Source of the DNA: Syntrophorhabdaceae bacterium
GTDB lineage: Bacteria; Desulfobacterota; Syntrophorhabdia; Syntrophorhabdales; Syntrophorhabdaceae
DNA length: 37,101 nt
NCBI GenBank assembly: GCA_026415675.1
Contig: JAOAGQ010000024.1
Coordinates: 1-37,101, forward strand
Reading direction: 5' to 3'
Position 1 is the first letter of the stretch. Each line of letters opens with the position of its first letter. The translations under genes and the position numbers were made by a program. Shown here one piece after another: positions 1-8,117 of this stretch. The notes beneath the pieces were generated by a model. That model searched no databases. It saw nothing but the letters and a program-made list of their open reading frames with translations, and was not told where the DNA came from.

Positions 1-1
1 A

Positions 2-367
2 TCTATTGAAATTGCAAAGAAAAAATGGGAAATGAGAACCTTAAAGGACTCATATTTTATATCGAATGAAGAGGAGATGCAAAAAAGAATAGCCTTTTTT
101 AAAACAAAAAAAGAGTTAAATGAATTAGTTGCAGACTTTGAGAGAATTACACGGGTTGAAGATATAAGAGGGGCTTTTGATATATTATACAAAATAGGAA
201 AAAATTTAGGTGTTAATATCGAAAAACAGTCATTTAGCGTCCAGGGCTTTTTAAACTTGGCAGAGATTATAGGTAAAGTTTTCATAGAAAGGGGGGAGAA
301 GATCTTAGCCCAACAGTTGTTATCATCCGCTATAAATTCTGTTATTTCAAAAGCACATCGTCCCTAA
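2..367 (+). CDS. Hypothetical protein, probably 5'-truncated by the window edge
   Basis: I do not recognise this protein. The reading frame is open from the first bases of the window to the TAA at 365-367. An in-frame ATG lies at 32 but has no usable Shine-Dalgarno sequence (GGGA sits only 2 bases before it), so the true start is probably to the left. The visible 111 residues after that ATG are charged and helical (many Lys/Glu), with no Cys cluster, signal peptide or membrane segment. The gene is clearly more A+T-rich than the operon that converges on it from the right, which may mark a boundary between segments of different history. The 177-base gap that follows (368-544) shows no convincing gene or terminator. 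Confidence 0.5.
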   Translation, partial: SIEIAKKKWEMRTLKDSYFISNEEEMQKRIAFFKTKKELNELVADFERITRVEDIRGAFDILYKIGKNLGVNIEKQSFSVQGFLNLAEIIGKVFIERGEKILAQQLLSSAINSVISKAHRP

Positions 368-544
368 AATTCAAGGATACAATTTGTAAAAAGAGTTTTA
401 TACCTCTATGGTAGAATCATCCGCCTTACGATATATCAATTCTGTTGCATTTAATCAACCCCCTTTTCAATAGGGTATGAAGTCTGCTTTTTTCCGTATC
501 CGTGTTTTATCGTCACAGGGTGGATGTATCATTCAGCCTTGATT

Positions 545-1120
545 TTACCTTAACCCATCTTCACCCTTTGCCTCTTCTTTTTTTAAACCTCCAACCCTCG
601 GATGGGGTCTGCCACCGTCTGTGACGGCGATGGCCACGAGTATCTCATCGGATTTCGGGGCATCGGAGACGGAGACCGTCATTGCATCGAAATGGGACCT
701 TACGAAGGCCGCATCCTTATAATGGAGAGGTATATCTATCGGGGTACCCATACCCCCTATCTTTTTCGCAGAGGGGATGATAGCCTTTCCACCCCCTACC
801 GCATCCCTCAGGGGTGTACCCAGTTTTGGATGGAGTATGGCGGCCAGATGCTCGAGTTCGCCCTTCTCTCCGACTACCCCTGCCTTGCCGTAGCTCTCAA
901 CAGGTCTCTCTTTACCGAGGGCTGCCACCGCCTTCTCCCCGAGGAGTCTCCCCAAGGCCTCCCCTGCCTCGATGAGTTCGTCGAGGTTCTCTTTATACAC
1001 ACCGGAGAAGGGATTTTTTATGACTGCCACTGCCGCTACCTTTTTTATGGGTCTCTCAGCCTTCTTCTCCCCGTCTATGAAGACCTCCTCAACTATAGTG
1101 ACTATTTTTCTTATCTCCAT
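545..1120 (-). CDS. AA_synth (DUF1185) family protein, last gene of the nicotinate operon
   Basis: A 191-residue protein that I match by its overall pattern to the AA_synth/DUF1185 family, whose biochemical role is not established as far as I know. Recognisable stretches are the N-terminal MEIRKIVTIVEEVF strand, the central region ending LHPKLGTPLRDAVGGG, and the C-terminal DEILVAIAVTDGGRPHPRVGG. The start at 1120 is chosen because GGAGG lies 6 bases upstream; a longer frame from 1153 has no such site. It overlaps the end of the UPF0280 gene by 32 bases, so the two are probably translationally coupled. No signal peptide or membrane helix is seen, so it should be cytoplasmic. The family name implies amino-acid synthesis, but here it ends an operon for nicotinate ring cleavage. 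A catalytic or chaperone role in that pathway is more likely; this is inference from context. Confidence 0.8.
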   Translation of the reverse strand: MEIRKIVTIVEEVFIDGEKKAERPIKKVAAVAVIKNPFSGVYKENLDELIEAGEALGRLLGEKAVAALGKERPVESYGKAGVVGEKGELEHLAAILHPKLGTPLRDAVGGGKAIIPSAKKIGGMGTPIDIPLHYKDAAFVRSHFDAMTVSVSDAPKSDEILVAIAVTDGGRPHPRVGGLKKEEAKGEDGLR

Positions 1121-1937
1121 CCTGCACCTCCAATTTAATATCGCATTTTCCATCTATGGTTGTAACCATAGAATTATCGAGAATGATGATGGCGTCGTAG
1201 ATCACACCATAGGTCTTTAATCTTTCTGCCCATGATAAACCATTTCTCAGAGCCTCTTCCTTTTCCTTATCCGTAAGGCTGCCTATTTCAACAGTTACAA
1301 AATCATCGGGTATATCTGTTATGGGGTCTATCTCTATAGCCCTTTTCCTTAACACACGGGTCGATCCCACATTTGTCATATTACATATGAAAGTCGCTGC
1401 TGCATCCGCTATGGCCCCTGTTTTTGCGATGACGGTTGCCATATCCGCGAGGCCGAGGGTAAAACTTTTCCCCCCGAATCCGCTTGTGGCGATGCCAACA
1501 TCTTTAAATCCTTCTATTTTGAGGATAAAGGGTGATGGATTCCCCCTTTTAATCTCTATAAGGCCCACCCTTATGGCCTTTTTACTGCCGTTGAATATGG
1601 ATATGTCTCCCCCGTTATTTATAGCGATAAAATCGATACCATCCTCTTTCAGCCTTTCCTTTAGCCCATCTGCCACTGCCCCTGCAACGGCGGCCATAGG
1701 GGTTAATGTTTTCTCATCCACGATTTTTACCGCCTCGACCATTTTGCAGGGGATCTCCGGCAGGCCTTTTGTGTTTATTATCCTATGTGCCCTCTGCTTT
1801 AAAACGGGAAGGGATTCGGCTAAGTCCCCTAAAATGGAGTTTAATATCCCTTCAACCCTTTTCCTTTCAAACTCAAAGGGCACACCGTACCTTTTTGCAT
1901 CAATAGACATACCAACAGGTCCGACCTCGATATACAT
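1089..1937 (-). CDS. UPF0280 family, ApbE-like protein; candidate flavin transferase
   Basis: A 282-residue protein of the UPF0280 family, which belongs to the ApbE-like superfamily. ApbE proteins transfer FMN from FAD to a Thr/Ser of a target protein. Features that recall ApbE are NNGGD at residues 107-111 (nucleotide-binding loop), GIATSGF at 148-154, and GAIADAAATF at 175-184 (ApbE has a similar ADALATA element). The ATG directly follows the TAG of the 6-hydroxynicotinate reductase gene, and the 3' end overlaps the next gene by 32 bases, so it is firmly within the operon. E. barkeri 6-hydroxynicotinate reductase is reported to carry covalently bound flavin, and this protein is the only ApbE-like candidate in the window. 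The flavin-transferase role is inference; the family assignment is fairly secure. Confidence 0.82.
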   Translation of the reverse strand: MYIEVGPVGMSIDAKRYGVPFEFERKRVEGILNSILGDLAESLPVLKQRAHRIINTKGLPEIPCKMVEAVKIVDEKTLTPMAAVAGAVADGLKERLKEDGIDFIAINNGGDISIFNGSKKAIRVGLIEIKRGNPSPFILKIEGFKDVGIATSGFGGKSFTLGLADMATVIAKTGAIADAAATFICNMTNVGSTRVLRKRAIEIDPITDIPDDFVTVEIGSLTDKEKEEALRNGLSWAERLKTYGVIYDAIIILDNSMVTTIDGKCDIKLEVQDGDKKNSHYS

Positions 1938-3458
1938 CTATCCGTCGCCCTTCGATTCTTTCAGTACCTCTTCTAAGGGTCTTATCGCATCTATATGACC
2001 CCCTATTGCTTTGAATGTCTCGTACGTCATCGTGTACTCAACGGGGAGTACAAAAGAGGGCGTAGGAGAAAGGTATATGCTTCCATATCTGATCTTTGAA
2101 ACATCGACGAGGAAATTGATACCACCTCCGGGGAAGATAAAAGGTTCTGCCCCGCCTATGGTCACCTTGACCTTTCCCTCATGGACGGCCCGGGTAAGCT
2201 TAATGGGATTCTTTGTAACCCCTGCCCTAGCTGAACCTCCAACCCCTGCGGCAAAGATGCCACTTGTCTTTGATGGTTGACAGGAATCCTTAAGGACATT
2301 TATAAATTGAGCCGCCTCCTGGGTTAATCTCTCTTCTACAAATTCACCGTTTACCATCCTGAAGAAGGCCACTTTTTGCCCTGTAGTCTCTGTGATAAGA
2401 AGGGTCATACCTTCGTATGCCTTATCCCTATCTATCTCTTTTATCACGTCGAGGGGGTTATGGATATTCGTTCCTCCCCATCCATCTCCTTTTTCGAGAA
2501 AGTATCTCCCGTCGGTACTCTTCTGCCCCTTTATCTGTATGCAAGACCTCTTCTTTTTTAGGTATTTTCCTGCAGGATGCTCACTGAAGAGGGCCGTTAT
2601 ATGGCCATCGAGCACTATCACCTCATCCGCTGCGTTGAACATGTAGGGGGCAAAAAGGCCGGATGTGGCACTGCCGCATCCCACCCTCATCTTCTCCTCG
2701 ATAATTCCGTTTATAACAGGGGCCTCACCAAGGGCAAACTCTACTTTTGCTCCGTCCTCTATTTCGATCTCAACCCTTTTCCCCCTCAAGAGTTCATATA
2801 TCACCCTTGCCGCAAACTGGCCATCCTTAGAGGTGAGGATATTTACCCCCCCTAAGGAGAGCATCTTGGAGCCATACTCCTCTGTACAGAGATGGCCTAT
2901 GGTCCGTCTCCCTTTTCTTTTTACATACACCCTTTTCCCTTCCGTACCGAGATAAAGATCAGAATCTATCTTCACCTTCAAACCACTGTAACTCAAAGGG
3001 GCCTCTGTGACAACGGTCACGATGTCTATTCCTTCCCTTACACCCTTCACTATGAAAGGAGAGGGGATGAAATCGGGGTATGTGGTACCGGAACCTATGC
3101 CGGTGATTAGGGGTCTTTCTATAGACGGGTCATGACCCGATTTAACTATCGATTCAACCTCCTCGTATGTATGAAGCCTCTCTTTTCGCACAATCTTCCC
3201 ATCTTTATTGTAGTATCTCATACAGGCGCCAAAGCCCCCTTCGGGAATCCTACATAGGATGGGGCAAGATGAACATTGGGGTCTCCGATCTATAATACTC
3301 AGGATTAAGGCATTCTGGGGACACATTTTCATACAGGTCTTACACTCCACACAGCCGTCTTCTATAAAGGCCTTCTTCTCCTTAAGCCTTATGACCCCTA
3401 ATGGGCATATCTCCTCGCATATGCCACAACCTTTACATCTATCTAAATCGACCTTCAT
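1938..3458 (-). CDS. hnr: 6-Hydroxynicotinate reductase
   Basis: Catalyses ferredoxin-dependent reduction of 6-hydroxynicotinate to 1,4,5,6-tetrahydro-6-oxonicotinate in the cytoplasm. The 506-residue protein starts with two [4Fe-4S] motifs (C8, C11, C14, C18 and C36, C39, C42, C46). A third Cys set follows, C62-x2-C65-x3-C69-x9-C79. The E. barkeri enzyme has two [4Fe-4S] clusters, one [2Fe-2S] cluster and a covalent flavin, so the third set may hold the [2Fe-2S]. A GSATSG stretch at 262-267 resembles the Thr/Ser-rich sites flavinylated by ApbE enzymes. AGGAG lies 6-7 bases before the ATG at 3458. Enamidase, the next pathway enzyme, ends 2 bases upstream and the UPF0280 gene starts right after the stop. 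The assignment rests on the cluster arrangement plus the very clear enamidase neighbour; I could not align it to a reference. Confidence 0.88.
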   Translation of the reverse strand: MKVDLDRCKGCGICEEICPLGVIRLKEKKAFIEDGCVECKTCMKMCPQNALILSIIDRRPQCSSCPILCRIPEGGFGACMRYYNKDGKIVRKERLHTYEEVESIVKSGHDPSIERPLITGIGSGTTYPDFIPSPFIVKGVREGIDIVTVVTEAPLSYSGLKVKIDSDLYLGTEGKRVYVKRKGRRTIGHLCTEEYGSKMLSLGGVNILTSKDGQFAARVIYELLRGKRVEIEIEDGAKVEFALGEAPVINGIIEEKMRVGCGSATSGLFAPYMFNAADEVIVLDGHITALFSEHPAGKYLKKKRSCIQIKGQKSTDGRYFLEKGDGWGGTNIHNPLDVIKEIDRDKAYEGMTLLITETTGQKVAFFRMVNGEFVEERLTQEAAQFINVLKDSCQPSKTSGIFAAGVGGSARAGVTKNPIKLTRAVHEGKVKVTIGGAEPFIFPGGGINFLVDVSKIRYGSIYLSPTPSFVLPVEYTMTYETFKAIGGHIDAIRPLEEVLKESKGDG

Positions 3459-3460
3459 CT

Positions 3461-4606
3461 TTACTCCTGAACTATAAGGGCTTTTCTCACCGGAGGGGGT
3501 GTGTTCCTACTAACCTGGGTCTTTATCTCTCCATCTATGAGCACCATGGCAATCCCCGGGATATCCCCTACCTCTATGGCGGATTTCGCATCCTTTCCTG
3601 CCGAGCCCATAGGGGCATCTATGATCTGTAAGTCTGCCCCCATACCCTCTTTGATCGTACCGTGATTAAGCCCAAAGGTCCTCTGGGTGTTCCCTGTGGC
3701 GCAGCATACGGCGACCTCTGCGGGGATACCGCACAAGGAAGAGATGTAGTTCACCATCCTCCAGATACCAAGGGGTATTACCCCTGTTCCCGATGGGGCA
3801 TCGTTACCGAGGATGAGCCTCGAGAGCATACCCTTGTTCTTCAGGTATCTCCCAATCTCGAAGGCGGAGAGGGGGTTTCCGCAATGGACGAGTTCTATCG
3901 CACACGATGTCCTGTCTATTACCCTGTATGCCTCCTCGATAGGGATACTCGTAGGGCCTCCGTTTAAATGGCAGGCAACGGTGGGATCCGCTGTGATTAC
4001 ATCGTCGCATGTGACGGTTGAGCTTCCGGGGATGGATGTTCCCCCTACGTGCATCAGGACCTTCATCCCGTATTTTTTTGCCCATCCCACCATCTGCTTT
4101 GCATCCTGGGCGCTCTTTACACTTCCAAGCCCTATCTCTCCTACAAGCCATACCCCATCTTGGGCAAGCTCTCTGAAATCCTCCTCCACGAGACCCTTCT
4201 CAAGGATCAGGGCCCCTCCGTAGACTTTCACCCCTGAGGGTCTGAATCTCGCAAAGGATTTATGGGCAAGAACCGCAAGGGCCTTTGTACCCTTTGGGTC
4301 TACAGGTCTTCCGGGCAGATGGACCTCCCCGGCGGATATCATCGCCGTTACCCCACCGTGGAGACTGCTATCTATAAAACCAAGCTGATTCTGTCTTGGG
4401 GTAAAATCGCCGAATACAGGATGGGCATGGGAGTCTATAAAACCGGGGCATACGGTCATCCCTGCCGCATCGATCCCCTTTCCCTTAACATCTCCCCTTT
4501 CAATGGCTTTTATCTTCCCTTCCTCGATGAGAATCGATACAGGGCCTTCGATTAAGGGGTTATCGATATCCCCTGTAAAAATGGAGCCGATATTTCTTAT
4601 TACCAT
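3461..4606 (-). CDS. ena: Enamidase (1,4,5,6-tetrahydro-6-oxonicotinate hydrolase)
   Basis: An amidohydrolase-superfamily enzyme that hydrolyses both the enamine and amide bonds of 1,4,5,6-tetrahydro-6-oxonicotinate to give ammonia and 2-formylglutarate. The 381 residues match my recollection of E. barkeri enamidase along their whole length, including LHGGVTAMISAG, HLPGRP, GGALILEKGL, GGTSIPGSSTVT, GNDAPSGTGVIPLG and VSRNTPPPVRKA. Likely metal ligands by analogy are H60 and H62 (DSHAH), E157 (GEIGLG), H186 (LMHVGG), H213 (CHLNGG) and D269 (GNDAPSG), as expected for the binuclear Fe-Zn site. The ATG at 4606 is preferred over a GTG three codons upstream because GGGAGG lies 8 bases before it and because it aligns with the known N-terminus. 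It lies between the molybdenum hydroxylase and 6-hydroxynicotinate reductase genes, with spacings of 24 and 2 bases. Confidence 0.95.
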   Translation of the reverse strand: MVIRNIGSIFTGDIDNPLIEGPVSILIEEGKIKAIERGDVKGKGIDAAGMTVCPGFIDSHAHPVFGDFTPRQNQLGFIDSSLHGGVTAMISAGEVHLPGRPVDPKGTKALAVLAHKSFARFRPSGVKVYGGALILEKGLVEEDFRELAQDGVWLVGEIGLGSVKSAQDAKQMVGWAKKYGMKVLMHVGGTSIPGSSTVTCDDVITADPTVACHLNGGPTSIPIEEAYRVIDRTSCAIELVHCGNPLSAFEIGRYLKNKGMLSRLILGNDAPSGTGVIPLGIWRMVNYISSLCGIPAEVAVCCATGNTQRTFGLNHGTIKEGMGADLQIIDAPMGSAGKDAKSAIEVGDIPGIAMVLIDGEIKTQVSRNTPPPVRKALIVQE

Positions 4607-4630
4607 CGCTTCCACCTCCCTTATATTGCT

Positions 4631-6760
4631 TCACAAAAGCTTTTTTAGCCTTTCCAGATCACAGGGTAGCTCATAAGGTCTTACACCAACTGCGTCCGTA
4701 ATTGCATTCGCTATGGCTGCCGCCTGGGGTATCAGGGCGGGCTCCCCCACACCCTTTGCACCGAATGGCCCTGTTGGCTCCTCATCTTCAACGATGAAGG
4801 CCTCCATGGCAGGCATATCCATGGATGTGGGTATATAATAATTATCGAGGGATTCGGTCTTGCCGGGGATGAACTCCTCCATCAGGGCAAACCCAATACC
4901 CATTGCAATGCCACCGTATACCTGACCTTTTATGTTTTTTATGTTTATGGCCTTACCCACATCGTGGGCTGCATAGACCCTTAATACCTTCACATATCCT
5001 GTAATTCTGTCCACCTCCACCTCGGCCATATGGGTTGCATAGGCGTAAGTGGCATAAGGTTTTCCCTTGGCCGTATCCATATCGAGGGCCTCTGTGGGTG
5101 GGTCGAAATATCCTTCGAATGGAGGAAAACCCCTATCTCGATAAGACCTGTAAATCTCCGATATACCTCTTCCTCTATAAAACCCCTCTTTCTCGAGATA
5201 GGCCCTCAGATTAAGTGCCGCTAACTGCACCGCCTTCCCCGATATATACGTCTGCCTGCTTGCGGAGGTGGAACCTGCATCCCCCGTTAAATCCGTATCT
5301 GCCCTGACCAAAAGCACATCCTTTCCATCCACGTCGAGGGTTTCGCAGAGTATCTGTAAAAGAACTGTATCCGAACCCTGGCCTATATCACATGCCCCTG
5401 TATGGAGGGCTATCTTCCCCTCTTCTGTAAGGGTGATCCTTGCAGAGGAGGGGTTTGAGATACCTGTATTCCCCATACCGTAGAACATGGAGCCAAGACC
5501 GAATCCCCTTGTCCCCGACTTTTTCCTGCCCTTCCAGAAAGGTTCGATCGCCTTTAACGTCTCTATGAAACCCACAGATGTCCCAAGCTCCTGGGAGGTA
5601 GCGGTCTTTGAACCTCTTTTAAGGGCGTTTTTTATTCTTATCTCGAGAGGGTCGATATTTAGCTCCTTCGCCATTATATCCATCTGGGACTCATGGGCAA
5701 AGGCGATCTGGGGGACACCAAAACCCCTCATGGCGCCGGATACAGGGTTATTTGTGTATAGCATCCTGCTCTCCGCATACACATTGGGCACCTCATAGGG
5801 CCCCGTGGCATGGACAGCAACCCTCAGGCATACGGTAGAACCGTATGAGGCATAGGCCCCTGTATCCCCTGTAACATCCACCTTTACGGCCTGGATTGTG
5901 CCGTCCTTTTTTGCCCCGGTTTTATAATGTATGAGTAATGGATGTCTTTTTGTGTTTGATAGAAAGCTCTCCTCCCTCGTAAATCTTATAAGGACCGGTC
6001 TTTTCGTATGATAGACCGAAAGGGCCACATATCCTTCCACCGTCATATCGAGCTTTCCCCCAAAACCACCCCCTGTTGTCGCCTGGATGATCCTTATACG
6101 CTCCTCAGGGATGGCGAGGAGGCGGGATATCTCGTTTCTCTTGTAATGGACGTTCTGGGTGGATGATGTGATGATGAGTCTACCCTTTTCATCCATATAA
6201 CCTAAGCCTGCCTCGGGCTCAATATATGCATGGTCGAGCCATGTCGTCCTGTATGTTCTCTCAACGATCACATCCGATTCACGAAAACCCCTATCTATGT
6301 CACCTTTTATGACCTTCCGGTGGGATAAAAGGTTGCCGTCATCGTGCAGTTTAACCCCTCCGTTCATGGACTGAAGTGGATCGGAAACAACATCCATCTT
6401 TTCGTATTCTATCCGTATGAGATGGGATGCCCTCCTTGCGATGGATTCATCCTCCCCGAGGACAATCGCTACAGGTTCACCTATATACCTTACCCTCTCT
6501 TTTGCGAGTAAAGGCTGGTCCTTCTTTATGATCCCGTATACATTCTCCCCCGGTATGTCCTTTTGCGTGAGAATTTTAATGACCCCCTTATACGTAAGGG
6601 CCTTATCAAAATCGATATTCTTTATCCACCCATGGGGGATTGAACTTCTCACAATTACGCCATAGAGCATACCTTCTATATGTATGTCTCCTGCATATTT
6701 AGCCTGTCCCAAGACTTTCTCTATGGCATCGATCCTATCCATGTATCTCTTAATGGGCAT
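4631..6760 (-). CDS. Molybdopterin-binding subunit of the predicted nicotinate dehydrogenase
   Basis: Large subunit of a xanthine-dehydrogenase-family hydroxylase, predicted from context to hydroxylate nicotinate at C6 using water. The 709-residue protein has the family signatures intact: TTGGGFGGK at 228-236, AMRGFG at 343-348, GQGSDT at 460-465, and GAKGVGEP at 667-674 with catalytic Glu673. The start at 6760 is chosen for a GGGAGG 5 bases upstream; it overlaps the stop of the FeS/FAD gene by 11 bases, and the longer frame to 6817 lies inside that gene. E. barkeri nicotinate dehydrogenase splits this subunit into two proteins (NdhL/NdhM) and carries labile selenium; here it is a single chain and selenium cannot be judged from sequence. 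The nicotinate substrate is inferred from the enamidase and reductase directly downstream. Confidence 0.86.
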   Translation of the reverse strand: MPIKRYMDRIDAIEKVLGQAKYAGDIHIEGMLYGVIVRSSIPHGWIKNIDFDKALTYKGVIKILTQKDIPGENVYGIIKKDQPLLAKERVRYIGEPVAIVLGEDESIARRASHLIRIEYEKMDVVSDPLQSMNGGVKLHDDGNLLSHRKVIKGDIDRGFRESDVIVERTYRTTWLDHAYIEPEAGLGYMDEKGRLIITSSTQNVHYKRNEISRLLAIPEERIRIIQATTGGGFGGKLDMTVEGYVALSVYHTKRPVLIRFTREESFLSNTKRHPLLIHYKTGAKKDGTIQAVKVDVTGDTGAYASYGSTVCLRVAVHATGPYEVPNVYAESRMLYTNNPVSGAMRGFGVPQIAFAHESQMDIMAKELNIDPLEIRIKNALKRGSKTATSQELGTSVGFIETLKAIEPFWKGRKKSGTRGFGLGSMFYGMGNTGISNPSSARITLTEEGKIALHTGACDIGQGSDTVLLQILCETLDVDGKDVLLVRADTDLTGDAGSTSASRQTYISGKAVQLAALNLRAYLEKEGFYRGRGISEIYRSYRDRGFPPFEGYFDPPTEALDMDTAKGKPYATYAYATHMAEVEVDRITGYVKVLRVYAAHDVGKAINIKNIKGQVYGGIAMGIGFALMEEFIPGKTESLDNYYIPTSMDMPAMEAFIVEDEEPTGPFGAKGVGEPALIPQAAAIANAITDAVGVRPYELPCDLERLKKLL

Positions 6761-8087
6761 ATGATCCTCCCAGTATATCCGATAAAAGACCCATAAGGAC
6801 AGGGAGCTTATACACATAAGAAGGTCTCATCCCGCTTTTATCTACTATACCGTCTATGATGGATTTGATCCCCTGGGCTATAGTAGACTCATCCCTACTT
6901 TTGCCCTTTAAGTATCCTTCCCCATCGTAAGCCCTAAACGGCATGGGGGTACATGAGCCTATGGCGAGCCTTACATCCTCTATAATGCCATCCTTCTCCT
7001 TTATCGCATAGGCGATCGATAGACGGGCAATGGCAAGGGCTGCCCTTTTTGCCACCTTTATATAACCCTCTCTGTAGCCATTAAGGGGCAGAACCTTTAT
7101 TGCTGTTAATATCTCCTTTTTTCCCAGCTGGGTCTCATATGGGGCTACAACGAATTCAGATAATGGCACTTCCCTTATCCCCTCTTTCGATTCGAGGATA
7201 CATACCCCATCGTGGACGAGTAAGGGGGGTATGGAGTCCGCGGCAGGGGAGGCGTTTATGATATTGCCCCCTATGGTGCCCATATTTCTTATCTGGGGAC
7301 TACCGATAAGGCCACAGGCGATGGACAGGCTTTTTACCTTACCGGTTATAATCGGATCTCTTTGAATCTCTCCGTGCGTTGTCGTTGCCCCTATAATCAC
7401 CCTTCCATCCTCTTCCCTTATGCCTTTTAGTCCATTAATGGAAGTCACATCAATATAATCGTTGTAAACCCCTTTCTTTCTCGCCTTTACGAGAAGGTCC
7501 GTGCCTCCTGCTATGATCCTCCCATCTTCTTTCTCATAGAGCATATCGAGGATCTCTTTTATCCCTTTCCCCTCAGGGGGGCTTCTTCTCTTTTCTACTT
7601 TCCGTCCATTACCTTCCCCTCCAAACTTACCGTTCTCTGCCGCATCTTTAATAGCCTCAACAATCTGCTGATAGCCTGTACACCTGCAGAGATTTCCGCT
7701 TATGGCCTCTTTTATCCCCTGTATATCGAGTTTTTTGCCCTTAAGGAGAAGACTATACGCTGAGAGTAACATCCCAGGGGTACAAAACCCGCACTGTACG
7801 GCCCCTGCCTTTATGAAGGCCTCCTGGAGAGGGTGGAGGTTGCCGTTTAAACTCAAAAACTCTACGGTCTTTACATCGTGACCGGATATTTTGGTCGAGA
7901 GGGTAAGACACGAATAGTGGGGTTCGTCATCGATTAAGACCGTGCACGTCCCGCACTCCCCTATCCCGCAACCCTCCTTTACACTCGTGATCCTGAATCG
8001 TACCCTCAGGGTATAAAGGAGGACCTCGTCCCCCTCGACCTCACAGGATACGCTTTTACCGTTTAAAATAAAATCTATCCTTTCCAT
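6750..8087 (-). CDS. Fused 2[2Fe-2S]-FAD subunit of the predicted nicotinate dehydrogenase
   Basis: A 445-residue fusion of two electron-transfer modules that are often separate proteins. Residues 1-150 are the small [2Fe-2S] subunit type, with a plant-ferredoxin-like cluster (C40, C45, C48, C60) and an alpha-helical cluster (C99, C102, C134, C136). Residues about 172-445 are the CoxM/XdhB-type FAD domain, with IAGGTDLL at 192-199 and NMGTIGGNI at 268-276. A hydrophilic linker of about 20 residues (EGNGRKVEKRRSPPEGKG) joins them. It passes electrons from the molybdenum site to an acceptor such as NAD(P)+. It overlaps the Mo subunit gene by 11 bases and follows dctM by 30 bases. An artefactual frame fusion is unlikely, because both halves and the linker are in one uninterrupted frame. 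Confidence 0.87.
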   Translation of the reverse strand: MERIDFILNGKSVSCEVEGDEVLLYTLRVRFRITSVKEGCGIGECGTCTVLIDDEPHYSCLTLSTKISGHDVKTVEFLSLNGNLHPLQEAFIKAGAVQCGFCTPGMLLSAYSLLLKGKKLDIQGIKEAISGNLCRCTGYQQIVEAIKDAAENGKFGGEGNGRKVEKRRSPPEGKGIKEILDMLYEKEDGRIIAGGTDLLVKARKKGVYNDYIDVTSINGLKGIREEDGRVIIGATTTHGEIQRDPIITGKVKSLSIACGLIGSPQIRNMGTIGGNIINASPAADSIPPLLVHDGVCILESKEGIREVPLSEFVVAPYETQLGKKEILTAIKVLPLNGYREGYIKVAKRAALAIARLSIAYAIKEKDGIIEDVRLAIGSCTPMPFRAYDGEGYLKGKSRDESTIAQGIKSIIDGIVDKSGMRPSYVYKLPVLMGLLSDILGGSYAH

Positions 8088-8117
8088 GGTCGGCCTTTTA
8101 TTTCTTCTTCTCCTCTA

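Noticed and set aside
368-544. Terminator or small RNA between the left-edge gene and the nicotinate operon
   Set aside because: Only weak stems (such as CCCT/AGGG on the minus strand) were found, without a proper U-tract.
602-1138. 178-residue plus-strand open frame
   Set aside because: It lies antisense to the AA_synth gene, which has a clear ribosome binding site and family pattern. The plus-strand translation is low-complexity and lacks a recognisable fold.
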